Shown: positions 62,289 through 64,000 of the stretch, piece after piece
Position numbering within the stretch: the first letter of the stretch is position 1
Layout: every line of letters begins with the position of its first letter
NCBI RefSeq assembly: GCF_000021805.1
Contig: NC_011726.1
Coordinates: 1,116,001-1,180,000 of the forward strand
Direction: 5' to 3'
Origin: Rippkaea orientalis PCC 8801
GTDB taxonomy: Bacteria > Cyanobacteriota > Cyanobacteriia > Cyanobacteriales > Microcystaceae
Length of the DNA: 64,000 nt
Program-made: the position numbers and the translations under genes
Notes under the pieces: model-generated
What the model was told of the DNA's origin: nothing
What the model saw: the letters and a program-made list of their open reading frames with translations, nothing else
Databases searched by the model: none

Positions 62289-63152
62289 ATGAAAATCCTC
62301 ACTGATCTCTTTTCTTCCCCCAGTAAAACCCCAGAAAAACCCAAAAAACAAGAGCAAATAGGACTCCCTCGTCCTAAAAAAAGCCGTCGGGGGATAGAAC
62401 TCAAGTCTCCCCAAGAAGTGGCTATTATGCGTCAATCTTCTCGTATCGTAGCGACGGTACTCAAAGAAATTTCTGAGATGGTAGAACCAGGGATGACAAC
62501 CGGAGATCTTGATCGCTACGCAGAAACGAGAATTAGGGAAATGGGGGCAATTCCTAGCTTTAAAGGCTATTATGGCTTTTCTGGTTCGATTTGTGCTTCT
62601 ATTAATCAAGAAGTTGTCCACGGTATCCCCAGTCCTAAAAGACGGATTCGCACGGGAGATGTGTTAAAAGTGGATACAGGAGCTTGTTATCAAGGCTATC
62701 ATGGTGATTCTTGTATTACGATTGCTGTGGGTAAAGTTTCCCCAAAAGTTACCCGTTTAATTGTTGCTGCTGAAGAAGCATTATTTGCCGGAATTGAACA
62801 AGTCAAAGCGGGTAATTATTTGTTAGATATTGCCGGAGCAATTGAAGATAAAGTCAAAAAATATGGCTATAGTGTAGTAGAAGATTATACAGGACATGGT
62901 GTGGGGAGAAATCTCCATGAAGAACCTTGTGTGTTTAATTATCGTACCCGTCAATTGCCTAATATTAAATTAAAATCAGGGATGACGTTAGCCATTGAAC
63001 CTATTGTTAATCAAGGCTCAAAATTCACTAGAACGTTACGCGATCGCTGGACGGTTGTTACGGTTGATAATTCTCTTTCAGCGCAATTTGAACACACGGT
63101 TTTAGTCACCGAAACGGGGTATGAAATTTTAACGGATCGCACCTTAATTTAG
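62289..63152 (+). CDS. map: Methionine aminopeptidase, type I, with N-terminal extension
   Basis: Removes the initiator methionine. 287 residues: a basic, proline-rich extension of about 35 residues ([15 protein letters not shown]...KKSRRG), then the pita-bread fold. Metal ligands are seen in [16 protein letters not shown] (two Asp), [12 protein letters not shown] (His), LAIEPIVN (Glu) and FEHTVLVTE (Glu). Substrate His is in EVVHGIPS. A zinc-finger extension as in eukaryotes is absent. Several map paralogues are usual in cyanobacteria. Confidence 0.95.
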   Translation: MKILTDLFSSPSKTPEKPKKQEQIGLPRPKKSRRGIELKSPQEVAIMRQSSRIVATVLKEISEMVEPGMTTGDLDRYAETRIREMGAIPSFKGYYGFSGSICASINQEVVHGIPSPKRRIRTGDVLKVDTGACYQGYHGDSCITIAVGKVSPKVTRLIVAAEEALFAGIEQVKAGNYLLDIAGAIEDKVKKYGYSVVEDYTGHGVGRNLHEEPCVFNYRTRQLPNIKLKSGMTLAIEPIVNQGSKFTRTLRDRWTVVTVDNSLSAQFEHTVLVTETGYEILTDRTLI

Positions 63153-63214
63153 TTCAATAAAATTTTCATCGACTCTTTAACCTGTAGGGACAAATTGCAT
63201 TTGCTATCTTTTGC

Positions 63215-64000
63215 CTAATGATTGGATAATAATCCTTTATCTAAAACGCGATCGCACACAAATAAAGTCCCTCCCCCCACACAGAAGGGAATGGTTAATA
63301 AATTCAGCAAAGGAACACTAACTAGGAATAAACATATTAAAGCAAACCCGGCACTTCCGGGTAAACTCTTACAAATAATTCCTAATTTTTCTCTAAACTT
63401 TAACCGTCTTCTTTCTAACGTCGCATCAAAAAAATCTAAACAAATAATCGTAGAGGTTAACGTAATTCCCCCAATTGTAGCGAGTAATGTTCCAACAACA
63501 GGGATAAAATTGACTAATAATAATGGCAAAGACATCATAATGACTAAGCCGATTTTCTTAAATTCAAATAGTATTGCTCGAAAAATATCTCGAATAAATC
63601 CAACTTCTACAATTTCCACGGTTCCAGTTCTTAACTTCTCTAATTGTTCTGACAGTTTCCCATACCAAGGTGCGCCCAAAATAACCCCAAATTGAACTAA
63701 AATAAAGCCTGTGATAATTAACAAGATAATTCCTAACAAAAAACGCACTAAAAATACGAGCCCAATTACGAGATAGTCTAATCCTCCTAACCAACTCGGA
63801 AAATTTGCTAAAATACCGTCTAAACGAGTCATTAAATTTTCCATGAGTGTTTGACTTATTTCCCACCCCAAAAAACCTAAACTTAAATCAATAATTAGTC
63901 CTAAAATAATATTAATAATAATAGGAACAATAAGATAAGACAAAAGATGGGGATGGGACTTGAAAACCCCTAGCAGACGGAAGGGATAAGTTACCCCTGA
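63215..64000 (-). CDS. EI24/CysZ-like membrane protein (5' partial)
   Basis: The minus-strand frame is open to the window edge and the translation before the first possible TTG (VTYPFRLLGVFKSHPHLLSYLIVPIIIN) fits the start of the EI24 domain, so the gene continues past base 64000. At least four membrane segments. Family features: an N-terminal G-x-x-YP-x-R, then PWYGKLSEQLEK, FEFKKIGLVIMMSLPLLLVNFIPVVG, and LDFFDATLERRRLKFREKLG. Members include the sulfate transporter CysZ; the role in cyanobacteria is not settled. Confidence 0.8.
   Translation of the reverse strand, partial: SGVTYPFRLLGVFKSHPHLLSYLIVPIIINIILGLIIDLSLGFLGWEISQTLMENLMTRLDGILANFPSWLGGLDYLVIGLVFLVRFLLGIILLIITGFILVQFGVILGAPWYGKLSEQLEKLRTGTVEIVEVGFIRDIFRAILFEFKKIGLVIMMSLPLLLVNFIPVVGTLLATIGGITLTSTIICLDFFDATLERRRLKFREKLGIICKSLPGSAGFALICLFLVSVPLLNLLTIPFCVGGGTLFVCDRVLDKGLLSNH

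Noticed and set aside
63222-63695. 157-codon plus-strand frame opposite the EI24-like gene
   Set aside because: It is antisense to a gene with clear membrane-protein family features and has no recognisable content.
1-64000. tRNA, rRNA, tmRNA or RNase P RNA genes
   Set aside because: Intergenic regions were read for T-loop-like GGTTCRAATCC and acceptor pairing; nothing convincing was seen. A covariance-model scan would settle it.

Overview
The window looks like a chromosomal segment of a unicellular cyanobacterium of the Crocosphaera/Cyanothece/Rippkaea type. The evidence is low GC, many GCGATCGC (HIP1) octamers, a fused panC-cmk gene, tocopherol cyclase, an RNase E with the cyanobacterial C-terminal arginine-rich nonapeptide, DUF1997 and DUF760 proteins, half-size UPF0016 exporters and several PEP-CTERM exported proteins. 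The genus is inferred from memory of gene content, not from a search. No tRNA, rRNA or CRISPR array was recognised.

Layout. 1-6.8 kb: the end of a cysteine desulfurase, then rne, rnhB, a DUF1997 gene, pheA and a Lon-N-domain gene. 6.9-15.6 kb: an accessory island with a possible 2OG-Fe(II) oxygenase, a His-rich PEP-CTERM protein, a broken pstS, and four PEP-CTERM proteins in a row that look like phosphoester-processing enzymes (GDPD, endonuclease/exonuclease/phosphatase, two phytase-like). Three 8-bp repeats with 3-bp spacers, resembling the cyanobacterial Pho box, lie before the first of the four. 15.6-27.2 kb: secA, tocopherol cyclase, rlpA, panC/cmk, small membrane proteins, an adenosine-kinase-like PfkB, two half-size Mn-exporter genes and S-formylglutathione hydrolase, which is preceded by eight perfect 8-bp repeats. 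27.5-41 kb: a propeller-transglutaminase protein, an overlapping pair of unknown genes, uvrC, a further PEP-CTERM protein, a repetitive coiled-coil protein ending in a BRCT domain, recF, sppA and a membrane-anchored subtilase.

41.1-44.7 kb is a nested mobile region. A Uma2-family gene is split by a tnpB-only IS200/IS605-type element that also carries a tiny ribbon-helix-helix gene, and that element is itself split by an IS4-like insertion sequence with inverted ends and a 9-bp target duplication. 44.7-50.6 kb: an alpha/beta hydrolase with purN, a Rieske oxygenase, scpB, DUF760, a 31-residue membrane peptide and a second tnpB-like element whose zinc finger has lost its cysteines. 50.9-64 kb: an LCP-family protein, a cytochrome P450, another phytase-like exported protein behind a second Pho-box-like repeat, a mannose-6-phosphate-isomerase-type cupin, PrxQ/BCP, queE, a double-CAP lipoprotein, an RNase D-like exonuclease, NfuA-like protein, YccF, a small pseudogene, a DppC-type permease, map and the start of an EI24/CysZ-like gene that leaves the window.

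How the genes work together. Most of the window is housekeeping: RNA decay, aromatic amino acid, purine, pantothenate and queuosine synthesis, protein export, DNA repair. The most coherent accessory theme is phosphate: exported, C-terminally sorted phosphoesterase-like proteins at two loci, each preceded by Pho-box-like repeats, plus a decayed phosphate-binding protein. I read these as a phosphate-starvation exoenzyme set; this is inference from motifs.
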